Shown: piece by piece, positions 45,343 to 46,366 of the stretch | Position numbering within the stretch: the stretch's first letter is position 1 | How the letters are laid out: each line of letters begins with the position of its first letter | NCBI RefSeq assembly: GCF_029891735.1 | Contig: NZ_JANQDH010000014.1 | Coordinates: forward strand, 1-46,366 | Source: Chrysosporum bergii ANA360D | GTDB taxonomy: Bacteria > Cyanobacteriota > Cyanobacteriia > Cyanobacteriales > Nostocaceae | Reading direction: 5' to 3' | DNA: 46,366 nt | Position numbers and translations under genes: made by a program | Notes under the pieces: model-generated | Told to the model about the DNA's origin: nothing | Databases searched by the model: none | The model's input: the letters and a program-made list of their open reading frames with translations, nothing else

Positions 45343-46366
45343 TTCTTGACAGTTCACAGTAAATCGCTGTCGAAACAGTCTTACAGTCACTCTCTGTCCA
45401 TTTTAGGTCGTGCCGATGCCCCATGCCGACCATTTTTATATTCTGAGCAGCATTCTCATATCTGTCTGCAAGAGTGTGGCAATTTAAACACAACACCGAG
45501 CGAATAGACAAATCAATCTTGCCCCAACGATACCCACAGCCACAGCAAATCTGGCTAGTAGGTTCCCATCTGTCAATTACTCGGAAATCCCTTTTAAGTT
45601 TCTCAGATTTACCCTCACAAAAAGTTCTGAATTGCCGCCACCCTTGCAGGCTAATCGCCCTAGATAGTCTAGGATTTTTGAGCATTCCTGACACCTTCAA
45701 GTCTTCCAAAACAATTACTTGGTTATCCTTAACTATTTTGGTTGATAGCTTATGTAAAAAATCTTTCCTGGTATCAGAAATACGGTTGTGTAATTTAGCT
45801 ATCTTTATGCCAGTCTTGTTTCTTCTTTTTGAATCTTTTTGTTGACGCGCTAATTTTCGCTGCCACTTACGAATCTTGCGGTCATATTTTGAGTAGCTAG
45901 GGCTTAAAACTTTTTCTCCATTGCTCATTGCAGCAAAAGTCTTTAGTCCCAAATCAATACCTATGCTTTGGTTTTTGGCAACAGTAATATTGGGTTCAAC
46001 TTCTACAACGAAGCTCAGAAAATAACGGTTAGCGCCATCCTTAATCACTGTAACTGAGCTAGGTTCAGATGGTAGGTCTCTTGACCAAATGGGTTTGATA
46101 TCCCCAATTTTGGCTAGGTAGACTACTCCATTTTTTATCGAAAACCCCTGCTTAGTAAACTCTGCTGATTGTGAGTTGGTTTTCTTTTTAAATCTAGGTA
46201 TCCCAAGCTTTTTACCTTTTCTCTTGCCTTTAAGGGAATTGAAAAAGTTTTTGTAAGCAGTATCTAAATACCTAAGAGACTGTTGTAATGGCACTGAAGA
46301 AACATCAGATAGCCATTTTCTTTCTTCGGTCTTTTTAGCTTGGGTTAGCATTGCTGAGAGTTTGTT
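45320..46366 (-). CDS. tnpB: RNA-guided nuclease TnpB (N-terminus cut by window edge)
   Basis: The frame is open to the right edge (NKLSAMLTQAKK), so the ATG at 46351 is internal and the usual ~45-60 N-terminal residues lie outside. RuvC-I is IGIDLGLKTFA, RuvC-II is VIVLEDLKVSGM with its glutamate, and the zinc finger is CCGCG with CLNCH. RuvC-III reads ADRYENAAQNI, where ADRDxNAAxNI is usual; the second aspartate is replaced by tyrosine. The protein ends soon after, with no long basic tail. TnpB cuts the donor site under guidance of an RNA from the element's right end. Interrupts the gene at 45014-45310. Confidence 0.9.
   Translation of the reverse strand, partial: NKLSAMLTQAKKTEERKWLSDVSSVPLQQSLRYLDTAYKNFFNSLKGKRKGKKLGIPRFKKKTNSQSAEFTKQGFSIKNGVVYLAKIGDIKPIWSRDLPSEPSSVTVIKDGANRYFLSFVVEVEPNITVAKNQSIGIDLGLKTFAAMSNGEKVLSPSYSKYDRKIRKWQRKLARQQKDSKRRNKTGIKIAKLHNRISDTRKDFLHKLSTKIVKDNQVIVLEDLKVSGMLKNPRLSRAISLQGWRQFRTFCEGKSEKLKRDFRVIDRWEPTSQICCGCGYRWGKIDLSIRSVLCLNCHTLADRYENAAQNIKMVGMGHRHDLKWTESDCKTVSTAIYCELSRITDLQGR

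Larger units (their letters stand above)
45311..46366 (-). mobile_element. IS200/IS605-type insertion sequence (right end and tnpB; left end outside window)
   Basis: The element is defined by tnpB and by its right-end structure. An 11-bp stem (45320-45330 with 45332-45342) overlaps the tnpB stop. On the minus strand the sequence ends GTATGTCAA before GTAGC; TCAA matches the IS608-type right cleavage site, so the boundary is placed between 45310 and 45311. No tnpA is visible. The left end and any TTAC target lie to the right of the window. Confidence 0.75.

Overview
The window comes from a cyanobacterium, most likely a filamentous Nostocales (Nostoc/Anabaena-type) strain. It carries a complete beta-carboxysome operon, cyanobacterial NDH-1 subunits (NdhD, NdhF, NdhN and a CO2-hydration Cup/Chp protein), SphX, a Tic22-like protein and an AMIN-domain protein. 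It also has 24 copies of the HIP1 octamer GCGATCGC and short tandem heptamer repeats in several spacers. The genus is inferred; the phylum is secure.

Layout. 1-3246 (minus): a compact cassette of a GIY-YIG nuclease-like protein, a large dynamin-like GTPase and an HNH nuclease cut by the window edge. The GTPase stop and HNH start share an ATGA. 3488-8135 (plus): sphX (phosphate binding lipoprotein), a Tic22-like protein, prmC, tsaC and a small sensor-kinase-like protein whose ATPase motifs look degenerate. 8098-12550 (minus): a GNAT acetyltransferase, then pdhB-secD-secF and a small membrane protein. 12739-12933: the decayed 3' end of a tnpB gene.

12949-23543 is a CO2-concentrating block. On the minus strand ndhF-ndhD-cupB encode the CO2-uptake module of NDH-1MS. 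Divergently, ccmK2-ccmK1-ccmL-ccmM-ccmN-ccmO encode the carboxysome shell and core organisers, followed by a CmpR-like LysR regulator. CO2 uptake, HCO3- use and a probable carbon-responsive regulator therefore lie side by side. CcmM has a clear internal ribosome-binding site and in-frame GTG for the short Rubisco-binding form. Each of the three long spacers inside the ccm operon contains one strong inverted repeat.

23563-24981 (minus): a GltS-type sodium/glutamate symporter. 25067-42258 (minus) is the ribosomal protein supercluster: rplC-rplD-rplW-rplB-rpsS-rplV-rpsC-rplP-rpmC-rpsQ-rplN-rplX-rplE-rpsH-rplF-rplR-rpsE-rplO-secY-adk-infA-rpmJ-rpsM-rpsK-rpoA-rplQ-truA-rplM-rpsI-rpmE-prfA. The rpsK-rpoA spacer is long and full of hairpins. 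PrfA is the substrate of PrmC, encoded elsewhere in the window.

43136-45310: an 877-bp promoter-rich spacer separates the ribosomal cluster from divergent ndhN and a DUF3172-type protein, which converges on an AMIN-domain protein. The gene upstream of the AMIN gene is cut by an IS200/IS605-type element whose tnpB runs off the right edge.

The best candidates for something undescribed are the nuclease/dynamin/nuclease cassette at the left edge and the structured RNA spacers in the ccm and rpsK-rpoA regions. No CRISPR array, tRNA or rRNA was seen.
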